A stretch of DNA of 64,000 nucleotides from Agroathelia rolfsii (GCA_018343915.1 JABRWF010000002.1:3348001-3412000), one strand, 5' to 3'. Positions 23,348-35,724 are shown, numbered from the stretch's first letter. Program-made: numbers and translations. The notes: generated by a model from the sequence alone, not told the origin.

Positions 23348-23826
23348 ATGAATGTGTTGATTGTTTCCGTAGTAGCATAGCGTATGAACACAACAGTAAA
23401 GTATTCATTGATTGGTTTGCAAAGTTGGCTATATGCACCTTTATGAAAGAGGATGCTGACTTGACTTGAATGTGTGTCCCTATGTTGACTCGTTCCATTC
23501 TATGCATTATGATAAGAAACCGATGTAACCATGACTTGCTACATTCCCGTCAAGAGATATATATGGTCTCGTTGGGAGAAGGCTCCGAGAAGCAGCGCTC
23601 GCAGCCGTCGATGATGACCCACTTGCTCCCGTAGCACACGTGACTGAGGAAATTGGACCTGCCCTAAAGCGATCGATAAGCAAGATAGTCTCAGTTCTCG
23701 CCCTCGAAATTTCATCGTCCCCAGCATCGGCCCCGGTGCTCCTGCTCCCCCTCTTTAAAGCAGGCTATAACTCCTAAATCTCACCCCCACTTTTTATTCC
23801 TGTGCTTTCTAGTAAAATCGTTCAAG
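23348..23826. other. Intergenic, 479 bp; EF-2 upstream region
   Basis: Contains the likely EF-2 promoter, with pyrimidine-rich sequence and CTTTAAA near 23753, 74 bp before the start codon. No gene seen. Confidence 0.4.
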
Positions 23827-26800
23827 ATGGTGTAAGTAGATATCGTTGATCAATCTATATCATCTATAGATGCTGATTGTGCAATTTTCGCCAGTAACTT
23901 CACCGTTGGTATGTACAGCCAAAAGCTCTTCATGGATTCGAGTGTTTATCTTGATTTTTACATGGGATTAAGACGAAATCCGTCAATTGATGGACAGGCC
24001 GACTAACATTCGTAACATGAGTGTTATCGCCCACGGTACTTTTTTTTTTTTTTTTGAAAAAAACGTTTGTTTGACAACCTATCTAACTGCATCTAGTCGA
24101 TCACGGAAAGTCCACACTCACAGACTCTCTCCTTTCCAAGGCTGGTATCATTGCCTCGGCCAAGGCTGGAGACCAGCGTTACATGGACACACGAGATGAT
24201 GAAAAAGAGCGTGGTATTACCATTAAATCAACCGCTATCTCCATGTATTTCGAGATGGACAAAGAGGAACTTAGTGCTATCAAGCAAAAAAGCGATGGTT
24301 TGTTGCAATCTTTTTATGAATTTGAATTTTGCCTGAAATTATTGTGCGTTTTTAAAGGCCACGAATTCTTGATCAACTTGATTGATTCACCTGGACACGT
24401 CGACTTCTCATCTGAGGTTACTGCCGCCCTCCGTGTCACTGATGGTGCCCTCGTTGTCGTCGACACTGTCGAAGGTGTCTGTGTCCAAACCGAGACTGTC
24501 CTGCGTCAGGCTTTGGGCGAGCGTATCAAGCCCGTCGTTGTCATCAACAAGGTTGATCGTGCACTTCTTGAGCTGCAAGTGTCCAAGGAGGATCTTTACC
24601 AATCGTTCCTGCGTACAATCGAGAGCGTCAACGTCATCATCTCTACCTACCATGACGAAGCTCTCGGCGATGTTCAAGTCTTCCCTGACAAGGGCACTGT
24701 CGCTTTTGGCTCTGGTTTGCACGGATGGGGCTTCACTCTGCGTCAGTTCGCATCCCGTTATGCAAAGAAGTTTGGCGTCGACAAGGATAAGATGATGAGC
24801 AAGCTCTGGGGTGACAACTACTTCAACCCGGCCACTCGCAAGTGGACAACGAATGGCACTGGCGCCGATGGCAAGCCTCTCGAGCGTGCCTTCAACACGT
24901 TTGTCCTTGACCCCATCTTCAAAATCTTCGATGCTGTTATGAACTTCAAGAAGGATTCCATCGCTCCCATGCTTGAGAAGCTTGATATCAAGCTTCTTCA
25001 AGATGAACAAGAGCTCGAGGGCAAGGCCCTGCTCAAAGTCATTATGCGTAAGTTCTTGCCGGCTGGTGACTCCCTCTTGGAGATGATTGTCATCAACCTG
25101 CCATCTCCCGCTACCGCTCAACGTTACCGTGTTGAGACTCTTTATGAGGGTCCTCAGGATGATGAATCCGCCATCGGCATCCGCGACTGCGACCCTAAGG
25201 GCCCACTGGTTCTATACGTCTCTAAGATGGTCCCCACTTCGGATAAGGGTCGTTTCTACGCCTTCGGTCGTGTCTTCTCCGGAACCGTGCGTTCTGGTCC
25301 CAAGTACCGCATCCAAGGCCCCAACTATATCCCCGGAAAGAAGGACGATCTCTTCGTTAAGTCCGTTCAACGTACCGTCCTCATGATGGGTCGTTACATC
25401 GAGCCCCTCGAAGACTGCCCGGCCGGTAACATTGTCGGTCTCGTCGGTATCGATCAGTTCTTGCTCAAGAGCGGAACGATTACCAGCTCGGAGACAGCTC
25501 ACAACATGAAGGTCATGAAGTTCTCTGTGTCTCCCGTCGTTCAGGTTGCCGTCGAGGTCAAGAACGCCTCTGATTTGCCCAAGCTTGTTGAAGGTCTCAA
25601 GCGTCTGTCCAAGTCCGATCCTTGCGTCCAGGCTTGGATCGCTGAGACTGGTGAGCACATCGTCGCCGGTGCCGGTGAGCTCCACTTGGAGATTTGCTTG
25701 AAGGCCAGTATTATTTATTACTTGAAGTTCAGCTATCGTTTATTGACACGAGCCACAGGATCTCCAAGAAGATCACGCTGGTGTTCCTCTCAAGATCTCT
25801 GACCCCGTCGTCGGATACCGCGAGACAGTCAAGGCAGAGTCGTCCATCGTTGCCCTGTCCAAGTCGCAGAACAAGCACAATCGTATCTACGTCAAGGCCC
25901 AGCCACTCGATGACGAGCTCACCAACGCCATCGAGTCCGGCAAGGTCAATGCGCGCGACGATTTCAAGGCCCGTGCTCGTGTCCTTGCTGATGATTTCGG
26001 TTGGGACGTCACTGATGCCAGGAAGATCTGGTGCTTCGGTCCCGATACCACCGGCCCTAACTTGCTCGTTGATGTCACCAAGGGTGTGCAATACCTCAAC
26101 GAAATCAAGGATTCTTGCGTTGCCGCCTTCCAGTGGGCTACTAAGGAGGGTGTTTGTGCTGAAGAGAACATGCGTGGCATTCGCTTCAATATTCTCGATG
26201 TCACTGTACGTTTTCTGTTTAGTTTATGTCCTTACTGAATACCAATGTTTTCTCTTCAGCTCCACACCGATGCCATTCATCGTGGTGGTGGACAAATCAT
26301 TCCAGTAACTCGTCGTGTCTGTTACGCCGCTTGCTTGTTGGCTACGCCAGGCTTGCAAGAGCCCGTCTACCTTGGTAAGCATCCTTCTAACATGATTACA
26401 TTTGATTGCTCATTAGTCATTTCCATCAGTCGAGATCCAGTGCCCTGAGAGTGCTATTGGTGGCATCTACAGCACGCTCAACAAGCGCCGTGGCCAAGTC
26501 ATCAGCGAAGAGCAGCGTCCGGGCACACCCATGTTCACTGTCAAGGCATACTTGCCCGTCATGGAGTCCTTCGGCTTCAACGGTGAGCTTCGTCAGGCCA
26601 CTGGTGGACAGGCCTTCCCCCAGAACGTGTTCGACCATTGGGAGGTTATGAACGGCAGTAAGCGTCCTTTGTGATGTTCTTTATGAGACTGATCGCTTAC
26701 GACACAACAATAGCTCCCATTGAGAAGGGAAGCAAGCTTGAGGAACTCGTTATTAACATCCGTAAACGCAAGGGTCTCAAGGTAAACTTGTTTCATCTGC

Positions 26801-26883
26801 TCTCAGGTATGGTTCCGTTTGCTAAAACAATTTTACTACAGCCGGAGATTCCTGTCCTCGATACCTACTACGACAAGCTCTAA
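23827..26883 (+). CDS. EFT2: Translation elongation factor 2
   Basis: Ribosomal translocase GTPase of the cytosol. Ten exons: 23827-23831, 23895-23908, 23973-24035, 24097-24297, 24358-25703, 25759-26205, 26260-26374, 26430-26657, 26714-26781, 26842-26883, giving 842 residues, the same as yeast EF-2. Marks include MVNFTVDEIR, G1 AHVDHGKST, the switch sequence [20 protein letters not shown], and the diphthamide loop [12 protein letters not shown], which puts His at 699. The chain ends YYDKL. The first coding exon is only 5 nt and the second 14 nt. The intron after Lys543 (25704-25758) has a GC donor (AAG|GCCAGT). The 60-nt intron at 24298-24357 has no stop and stays in frame. Codon use is strongly biased, as expected for high expression. 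Confidence 0.97.
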
Positions 26884-27165
26884 ATTGTTGTTACTCTCAA
26901 ATCGTTGGCCTGTTTGCCTGTCATGTAAAGAAATCGGCGATGTACGTAAACGCAGTTTGTCTTGTAACGGTTGTATTTTCTTCTTATCACTCTGTACTTT
27001 GTTTCTTTTTTTCACTCTCCTGTATCCCTATACAACCTGAATGTGATTACGTTGCAACAATGTATGAATATGAGTGAATCGGCATACAATTAAGTCATTA
27101 ACCTAAGCTGATAATCATAGCGGATATGCGTGTAAGTTATGTATGTTGGGTCATCCATACCTGCA
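26884..27165. other. Convergent 3' region, 282 bp
   Basis: 3' ends of EF-2 (plus) and the unknown gene (minus) face each other here. T-rich, nothing else seen. Confidence 0.4.
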
Positions 27166-28266
27166 TTACGTGGCGGGCCAAAGACCTTTCCGAATCGCAT
27201 AGTCACGGAAGAAACGACCACCAGCGCTCATCTGTAGCTGGCGATCACTCCATTCGAGGCACTTGGAGATGCGGCGGACAGGTTTTTGGGCCTCGTAGTC
27301 CCATATACCGAGATACGGCTGATCGTCTCTGTAGAATAGGTACGGATGACAGAGTAGATCGCGACCATGCTCGATGCCGTCATAATAGATGCCTTTAACG
27401 AGTAGGCCGCCTGCAGGCCCTTGCGCACGGCCAGCCCAGCTATGAAACGGGATGATGGTGTTGTGTGTCCGCGAAGGCGTGTAGGGGATCTCGGAGTATG
27501 CGTTCTGAGAGGGTGAGAGCGAGTCGACGCCGCAGTTTGAATCAAGCCAGCGGATGTGTGTCCGGAGATCTTATGATGTCGACTTCAGTTTCAAGTAATA
27601 CAGAGAACGTATGGGGTTGTAGATTGTTCGCGTACCTTCGTGCTTGATCGTCCCCTCTTTTAAACCTAGAGGTATGAAAGGCTGTAGAACACATAGATGA
27701 GGGATGTAAACCCAATGTCAATTCTAGGCATTCCTTACCTGGAGCGCTGGTGTCCTATACACGACAGGTAATGAGTACCTCCTAAGCTCTAGCCCTGTGA
27801 GACGGGAGAGCACGCGAATGTACCCGTCTTCAACATAAATTTTGAACTGGTCGCTGCGCGCGGCGACAAAACAGAGGTCAATGTCTCCGTAAGGCGTACG
27901 GCGCCCGAGCCAGAGCGTCAGTGGTAGGCCGGGCGGTATTGCTTTCGTCGCCTTCGTCATGGCTTCGACACTCAGCCAGGCATTGCGCGGACTGGCACGG
28001 TCAATAGTCACGATCGACGCGTGGTTATTAGATGTCGTTGCGGCATCTGCGGGTGTGCTGCACCGCTCGAGCTGCCAGGTGAGAAAGGCGGGGTCGGGGT
28101 TGCCGTCAGGGCCCAGAAAGGGGTCAGGCCTGTGCAGGTCGACTTCGTGTTCGTGTGGGCGCCTGAGGCGTCTTTTGGTGCTACCAATACTGGACTTTGT
28201 AGCAAGCGGGGGATCTACTGGCGCATGTATGCTGGTTGGTGCTGCTAATGCTGTTGCTGCTGTCAC
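27166..28266 (-). CDS. Unknown protein; 5' end unresolved
   Basis: Three exons are clear: up to about 28266-27739, 27681-27636 and 27569-27166. They give at least 325 residues, joined in frame at ALQ/PFIPLGLKEGTIKHE and at D/LRTHIRWLDSNCG. The visible 5' frame begins with a GTG at 28266 and stays open to about 28340, but no in-frame ATG is found, so a further 5' exon is likely missing from the model. The upstream in-frame residues are Ala/Thr/Ser-rich. The body has short Trp- and Tyr-rich beta-like segments (YIRVLSRL, PYLGIWDYEAQKP, WSDRQLQMSAGGRFFRDY). I do not recognise the family and infer no function. Strong splice sites and steady coding quality argue that it is real. Confidence 0.6.
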
Positions 28267-28687
28267 GAGAGCTGTAGCGGATGTCGCGTGAGATAGACGT
28301 TGCGTTATACAGAAGTGTTTGGGTTGGAGTATGTACAGCGAGGATTTACATGGGCAATAGCAGCATTATGATTAGACAGGATGAATTTGTCGAGAGCAAG
28401 ACGTCTGCAGGACCATTGTTGCCAGTGGAAGCGTGCCAGCATGGGAGAAATTACAAGAGAAACTGGCGGGAAAGTGTGATCGGGCGATGGCCATTGACAA
28501 AGTAGCAACGGATAATTAAAAATATTGCTCATATTTCATTATTGCTGTCTGCTGCTTGTCGTCATCGTATCCCCCCCCCCCTCTCTCTCTCCTCCTTCTC
28601 CTTTCGTTATTTCTCTCATTTACCTACTGGGAGCTGGCCTTCAAAGGAAACAAGCACATATCTAGACTCACACCCAACATCATTAAT
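28267..28687. other. Divergent intergenic region, about 420 bp
   Basis: Between the unknown minus-strand gene, whose first exon may lie here, and the Ctr-like gene. It holds a run of 11-12 C followed by a CT-rich tract near 28570-28595, a likely core-promoter pyrimidine stretch for the Ctr-like gene. Confidence 0.4.
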
Positions 28688-30000
28688 ATGCATGCTAATA
28701 GCACTTTCGACGACTTCCTTCACCTCCGTTTCGAAGGCAAACACATCCTTTTCCAGTTCTTACCCCTCGAGTCGTTTCCCACCTTTCTGGGTGCATCTAT
28801 CCTCACTATATTCATCTGCCTGACAGAAAGGCGAGTCTACGCAACCTTTCTGCACGATAGTGCAACAAGGCTTATTCATGCTTGTGACATTGACAGACTC
28901 ATCACGTATGCCTTGGCCCATCACTGGTCTCCTTTCCGCTCTGGCCGTCGCTTGCGCCAGTCACGGGTACGCATAGCGCTCTGGAGGACATCGCTGTATT
29001 GGATCGCTACACTATGCCGTGCATTATACATGCTTGTCATCATGAGCTATCATCTTGGGTGAGTGATCCTGTCCATCAGATGTAAGGTGCATGTATTGAC
29101 GTTTAGACGCCTGTCTTCTCTATAGCATGATCATCGTCACTGTGGGTTCCTAAGGTCCCAACACAAGAGGCTTCTGCTTCTCACAAACTATTCACATGAA
29201 TACAGGTTACTGCCTTGTCCTTTGGACAACTATTAATCGAATACTATGAAGCACCTGCCCATCCCTCCTCTTTGCACGATTCAGACGACTCCGAGTACGT
29301 AGTATTACATCCGTTTTTTTTTGTTTTTTTTTTTTTCCTTCTCCGAGCCGTTGTCATCATCATCATCAACTCCTTCGGCTCTTGTATTTGTATATATGTA
29401 TTCTTTCACTTTCCCCGGTGCCTTTGTTCCCTTTCTCATCATTATTCTCATCATCATGTGTTACATAGTTCGTATCACATGAAAGAACCGCTCCTAAACT
29501 CGCCATCCATCCCATCTTTCGTGCCTCCAACAAGGAAGACGACAACAACGAGGCCAAGATCGAAATCAAAACCGGAACACCTCTTCATCCATCCCGCCCA
29601 ATCCAATATCGCCCAGGCCGATATCCGCGCCCTTGAACTCGGCATCACCATGGGCGACACCGAACGTGTCGTAGGCGGCAATATGTACTTCCACCCACAC
29701 CACAACCTAGGCAGCAACGACATTGGTATGAACTCGTCATTAGATATGTCCGGAGCTGCTGCTACTTGGGAGACGGGCAAGGGTCGTGATGTCGCGCGGG
29801 CGCTGTTAGGCAGCACTAATACCACCACTACAACCATAGGCACCTCATCGTCGTCATCATCTTCGGCTATTCACCACTCCGCAGCAAGAGCAGTAGCACA
29901 TCATCGCCACCGTCCGAGTCAGGATAGTCAGCACTTCCGTATTGACATGGACGACGAAGACGAGGAAGAGGATGTCAGCGATAGTGATTCCTCTGTTTAA
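28688..30000 (+). CDS. Ctr-family copper transporter, divergent, His-rich tail
   Basis: Four exons (28688-29058, 29126-29141, 29206-29294, 29469-30000), 335 residues. The start MHANSTFDDFLHLRFEGK is followed by three hydrophobic segments: FLGASILTIFICL, TSLYWIATLCRALYMLVIMSY, and MIIVTVTALSFGQLLIEYY. Segment 2 has the MxxxM copper motif (MLVIM) of Ctr transporters. The GxxxG of segment 3 is not evident, and N-terminal Met clusters are missing, so it is a divergent or vacuolar-type member. The cytosolic tail is unusually long (about 175 residues), with His clusters (FHPHHN, HHSAARAVAHHRHR) and an acidic end. Exon 2 is 16 nt. The intron 29295-29468 has no stop and is in frame. The family call rests on MxxxM plus topology. 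Confidence 0.6.
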
Positions 30001-30859
30001 TTCCCTTAAAATTCTAGGCGAAAGAAAAATGTTGTTGGACAGGGAGATGTAATCCGATGTATGGTATATTTGTGCGTGCGACCGGCGGGGAAACGAAAAC
30101 TTGCCAACCAGTCAGTCAACCATCTAGTCGTTAAGGAGATCGGATTTGGTTACTGTTGTTGTTATTATAGTCTCTTGGTTTTCTTGTTCTCACGTATATG
30201 CGTATACATGTTTTTGTTGCTACACTTACACCTTATCTCTTTGGGCCTTTAGCGAGGTTTTTCCTCATGTCCTCCTCCCATCTCGTTACTACGGAATACG
30301 CTGTGCGACTTTAATCATCTACTTCTCTTATCTTTCCTTTACAATTTTCTTGTAGATACATATACTAGTATACCCATACATTTCCTCTCGCTTACGCTTT
30401 TAATGCACACAAAAACACATTGATTGGACCAAAGAGCGCCTTATCGTTCATTTCATTATCCCAATTTCTAGTCCATATAAACGTATCCGTATCTCTAGAT
30501 ATCTCTCAATTTCTTGCGGAATCCAGTAATCAGAAAGCATTTGTTTTTAGATAACCCACACCACACAAAAAAAGGAAGGGAGTATAATCAGAAAATAGAG
30601 GATATACGCAAAGAAAAAAGTGCAAGTGTGGAAGGCTATAGCAATGTGCATAAAAGCATTCAAAAAAAAAAAAAAGACGAGGAAAAAAAATCCAGAGAAT
30701 TATAACTCATCAACGCGATTGTCCAAAGCGCATCAGAAAAAATAGAAGAAAATAAAATGTAGCAGTAGTAGCAATGATGTGGGAGTAAGGCATAGAAAGG
30801 AACAAAAAAGGGTTAGGGAAGGGGGTTGGTATGTATAATCCATCATCTACCATTATGGT
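30001..30859. other. Convergent 3' region, 859 bp
   Basis: Between the Ctr-like gene (plus) and the kinase (minus). AT-rich with A-runs (for example near 30661). No gene supported. Confidence 0.45.
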
Positions 30860-33800
30860 TTACTGCGGTTTGCCACCCACTAGCCCAGTCCTCTTCGCCA
30901 GCGGAGTGGAGGTGCCACGTCCTCCTGGTCCAGCAGCAGCAGCAGCCTCTGTTGTCTTTTTCTGCCATTGACTGATGAGCTTGCCTACGCCCTGATACGT
31001 TTGTTCCGACGGCGACGAAGTGGTCGACATCGGAGAAGGCGGCGCCATCTCCGTGGGTGAGGCGCGCGACAACGCCGCCGTTGGAGACATGGCCGGTTTG
31101 GTGCTGATTACGGAAGGGGAGCTGGTGCCGCCATTGCCATTGCCGTGAATACTACTGCCGGTATTGTGGCGACCAGCGCTAATACGGGAGTTCTCAGCAG
31201 CCAGTCCGGGCAGCCTAATCCCCTGCATCGGTGTGGAAGGATGTGACGTGTAGGTGTGGTGTGTTGTCGCTGCACGAGGGGGTAGGGTTGTCACTTCAGG
31301 TGCTAATCCCGGTAACTTGAATGCGCCCGCGCGTGAAGAAGAAGGTAAGCCGGGGTAGGGGACATTGCCGGTGAACGAGCCTTTGACTGGCGATGCTGAA
31401 GTAGTGGACGGTGGCAGGCCCGACGGGGTAGTACTTGCCGTGGTGGCAGTGGGGCTACGCCGTATCGGTTGTTGCGTGTAGTCTCCTCCACCGGTGCCTT
31501 CTGGCGTACTCGAGCTGTCTATTGTGGAAGAGCTGCCACTGGTCCTGGGCCTGGAGGAAGCCATGTCTGACGCACCACCGCCAGTGCCATGGTTGCTAAC
31601 GCCATCCCGGGATTGAGGGGGAGCTCTCATACCAGCCGGCTTTGGTGGCAATCGAGGTGCGTGGCTCGCACCACCCGCACCAGTACTACTAACAGCGCCA
31701 CCAGCGCTGTTAGCAACAGGACTAGCAGGACTGCCGGCAGCACCGCCAACAACCCCAATTGCCTCGTACCGTTGCACCATATCTGTAATCGACGTCCTCC
31801 TCCCTGCGCGCGTCGGGTTCAGTGACGGGGGCGCTTTCAATCCAGCCTCTTCAGCGGCGGCTGCGGCAGCTGCCATTCTCGGGCTTGGACTCGGCTCGGA
31901 GTTGGTCTTCGTGACAGGGAAGACAATCATCGACTGGGGGCGCTCTGATTTTCGCCCGGTCGTGGATGGTTTGATGGCCTTGGCTGGGTACGGTTTTGCG
32001 CTTCCTGTCGCGGTTGACGATGTTGTGTTGGACTTGGACATTGTTGGCTTAGGAGATAAGATAGGCGGCGGTCCAGCAGAGGGCGTGGATGCTGGCGGTG
32101 ACATCACTTGCGTACTTGCCGACCCTAGCGCCCCCGTCGTACCTCGGCGCGAGGAGGAAGTCTTCTCCTGAATCAGAGGCGGATCTCTGTCCAGGATAGA
32201 AGGCGACGCATCCCTACCTGCCGCCGCTGCACTCTCACGAGCGACCGCCGACGAAGATACATCATTGATGAACCGACTCCTCGAGGGCGGCAGCACATTA
32301 GGCTTTTTCTCCCTCTCCAACTCTCTGCTGGCAGCGCTGGTAATGCTATTCCCGGTACTATGGCTGTTATGACTGCCTCCACTACCACTCCAGAGATCGA
32401 CCAAGTCATGTACCGAGTTCTGCCTGCCCTTGCCTTTGTTGTGCTGCTGGGATTGCTGCTGTTGCTGTTGATGCTGCTGGTGCTGTTGCCTCCTGGCCGT
32501 ATAATCCTTCCTGCCAGCAGAACTAAGCACATTCGATGGCGGCTTGGAGCCCGTCGCATCTTCTGGTCCTTCTTCCGCACTGCTGCTACTGCTCCCGGAT
32601 GATGACAGCTTGGTAGCTTTAACTGTGGCCGGCGCAGGCGCAGCGGCAGAAGGTACGCGCGAAGACACACGGCTTCGAGGCCGCGAGCTCGATCGGTCTC
32701 TGACGGATACAGATACGGCGCCACTCGTACGTGAGGCCGCCCTTGCACGCTGCTGCTCCCTTTCCCTCTGAGAGGAGGAAGAGGAAGACGTAGGAGGTGC
32801 CGTCGATGCGGGTGGATGGTGAGACTCGACAGGGCTCCAGTTCTCCGTCAACTGATAGTCTTGTTTACCAGAAGCACCACCGCTGCCAGTAGTGTGAGGG
32901 GTGGCCACTTTAACATCAATGATGGACGACTTGGACTTGGGTTTCGACGGCCGTGGCGGGTCCGAAGGAGTAAAAGCAGCGCCATCCACGACGACAACGG
33001 CGCTCTGCGCCTGAGGTGCGTTTGCAACGACACCCATGCTGTCAACATACGAGTTACGCCTGCTTCGTGGGTCCTTCAGGACCGGGCCGGAAGTTGACGA
33101 TGAATGTGTACCTGTTGTTATGGATCCCGCGTGTTGCTCGACTGGCGTATCCGTCAGCCAGTCCTGTGTCTGTGCGCGAGAATTGGACGTAGGTACGGGA
33201 GAAATGCGCGCCGGCGGCTTAGCATCAAATGATAGCAGGTCTGCGGACTCGACAGCAGCAGCGGAAGGATTAGCAGGTGCATTTTTGAGATTGGTCGAAC
33301 TCTTGTGTTTCCTCGCCAGCGCAGGACGCGACGACGATGTCGGGGCGGGCGATAACACTGCTTGCCTTGAACCGGTGTTCTGTGACTGTTGTTGTTGTTG
33401 CTGCTGCTGCTGTTGTTGTTGTTGTTGAGATGTTCGCATCGCGACACCTGTCACCTGTTGTGATCTCACGCCGGGGTTCTTGCCAGAAGGAGCAGCCAAA
33501 TGAGCTGGCTTAGATGCAGCACCACTGAGCTGAGCACGCACAACAGGCTGGGACTGCGATGCGCCTACTCCTCTGGAAGGTAACGCCGGCGAAGCACGCA
33601 CATGCCCTGCTCCGCCCGAGAACGTCGCATCAAGCTCCTCGAGTGTTGGGAAACGCGACTCGGCGGCAACGTCCGCACCTGCATCTAGCCATGGCGAGTT
33701 GACCTGCTGCCTTTGCGAGGCACCCAAGCCAGGAGCAGGTGAGGGTGGAGGCTTCTGTGCCGGCATAGGCGAGCTTGGCGGCCGTGGTGATGGCGTAGGT

Positions 33801-35724
33801 TTAGGGCGGGGTGGTAGCGCTGGGCTTTGAGACGAGGAGGGCGAGGGCGATAAAACAGGAGAGCTGATACTCGCCAGTCCTGTACGCAGCTTGCGAGCCT
33901 CGCCGAGTGTTGGTGCTTGCGGACGCTGAGAGGGTGACAAGCCAAGGCCATCGAAGGCATCGCGTCCTTTGAGAGGCACGGAGAGCCGATTCGGATTGTT
34001 GCTTGAGGGAATGGCAATCGGCTTGCTGCTACCCTTATCGCTATCTCGCGGGGGCATGGTGGGCCGACGGTCATTGGCGTTGTCTATAGGCCGTGAGTGC
34101 GAATCCCATGATTGCTTGCTGAAGTCGTCCGTAAACCCAGATGCTGCTGCGTTGCCCGTGGGAGATTTCTTCGCCACTCCCGCGGATGCGGTATTCGAGG
34201 ATGGCATGGGAGAGCGCGGCCTCCACACATCATTTGTATTTGCGCCCGCGGGAGAGAGCGATGCCTGCTGGTGTTTGACCGCTGTACTCTTCCATTGACT
34301 TTCGAAGTCATCTTCGCGCACCGATGGTGCTGCAATGTCCGGTGTTTTACTGGGGCTCGCATGATTTTCGGGCCTACCCCGGCGCATGGGCGCGATCGCC
34401 TCCAAGACGCGGTCGCGTGCTTGCGTACCCGTGCTGGCACTAGCGGGAGCGGGAGCAGGCTTGCTCGAGGACCTGTAAGAGACGACACTGTCTAGAGGGT
34501 TGGCATTGGCAGCAGATGCAGGATTCGTCTCGGGGCTGCGGATCGGCAACGAGGCCGACGGCTGTTGCGTCGGCGGCCTGTTGTATGCGAAGCGGGATTT
34601 GGTGCCGCGGAGAGTGTGGACGCGAGTGAGGATCTCAAATACAGTCGGCCGCTGCGTGCCATGCTCTTTGAGCATGCTGTCTGGTAGCGCATCGTGTTAG
34701 TTGTGAGGATCATATCGTTCGGTCTGAACTCACCAATCAAGGCGTTCATGTGATTGGAATAGACAGGATAGGGTGGTATGCGATATTGGACATTGAGGAT
34801 TGCTAGTGGGCCATGCTCCTCAAAAGGTGTGGTATAATAGCATAGCTTGTATAGTAACACGCCCAACGCCCATACATCGCTCTTTTCATCGACAGGCCTC
34901 TTGAGAAATAGATCAATCATTTCTGGGGCACGATACTGTAATGTGGTATGTCTGTTGAGGTCTGCCTCCAGCATGCGAATCTCTGCTGTGTTGGTAGGAG
35001 GACGAGATACCGGCGTGGCGGAGCCAAAGTCGCACAGTTTGAACGAGGTTGGGGACGCCTGTAGGATATTTTCCACCTTGAGGTCGCGATGGAGTAAGGC
35101 AGGGCGCAGGTTGTGCATAGCCGCTACGCCCTCGCAGACATCCACAAAGATCTGCAGGATTTCCGCTTCGGTTAGACGCTCGCGCAAACGTCGATTCATC
35201 ATGTCGATAATGCCGCCGCCTAGTATGTAAACGCATTAGCAACGGGCGCGTTGCTCTCTACACCTGGGTGAAAAGGCATGTAGCAGACCTTGACAAAATT
35301 CCATGAGGATAAAGACCTCAAAGGTGCCGTTAGGCATTTGGTGCCAGGCAGCATCTATAAGATGGACAATGTTGGGATGGCCTTTGAGGATGCGCTGCGA
35401 CGACAAGGTGATCTCAGAGCCGGCGGCGTCGATACAGGCAAATGCCTACCATGATGTCAACCTCCTTCTTGACCTCTGCGAGCATGACCTCATTAGGTAC
35501 TGCGATGCGCTTGAGGACATGGTGTGTGGTGCCGTAGACGGGTTCGGGAGTCCTGACGAGGTAAACGTGGGCAAAGCCGCCTGGAGACCGCGACGACGAT
35601 GAGAAAGAAAGACATGAAAATAGAGAAAATGGAGCAGACCCTGGCTCAGATATCTCTCGACTTGGACGTTGTATTTGTTGACTGCGATCGTCTGACCCGC
35701 GACGAGCATGCCCTGGTGAGCCAT
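30860..35724 (-). CDS. NAK-family (Ark1/Prk1/AAK1-like) serine/threonine kinase
   Basis: Predicted regulator of endocytosis and actin, by analogy with Ark1/Prk1 and AAK1. Five exons (35724-35640, 35580-35450, 35394-35289, 35219-34734, 34680-30860), 1542 residues. The kinase domain (about 20-300) shows GGFAHVYLVR, the beta-3 lysine in HHVLKRI, EVDIM, GHPNIVHLIDAAWH, HRDLKVENIL, DFGSA, the activation segment YRAPEMIDL, and RPTVFEIL at its end. Its size and the GHPNIVHLIDAAWH segment are typical of the NAK group. The remaining 1200 residues come from one 3.8-kb exon. They are Ser/Pro/Ala-rich and disordered, with a 14-glutamine run (33386-33427), many PxxP and SP/TP sites, and a GVGKLISQWQKK segment near the C-terminus. 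Confidence 0.88.
33386..33427 (-). repeat. Polyglutamine-coding CAA/CAG repeat
   Basis: Fourteen consecutive Gln codons in the kinase tail, a mix of CAA and CAG, so only partly a pure microsatellite. A second Gln/His-rich tract lies near 32435-32490. Both may vary in length between strains. Confidence 0.8.

Noticed and set aside
24408..25121. 237-codon antisense open frame within EF-2
   Set aside because: It is a mirror of strong codon bias in the EF-2 exon. No domain, and the sense strand is certain.
32173..34488. Several 70-190-codon frames on both strands in the kinase tail
   Set aside because: GC-rich low-complexity coding sequence opens other frames by chance. The sense frame is continuous for 3.8 kb.
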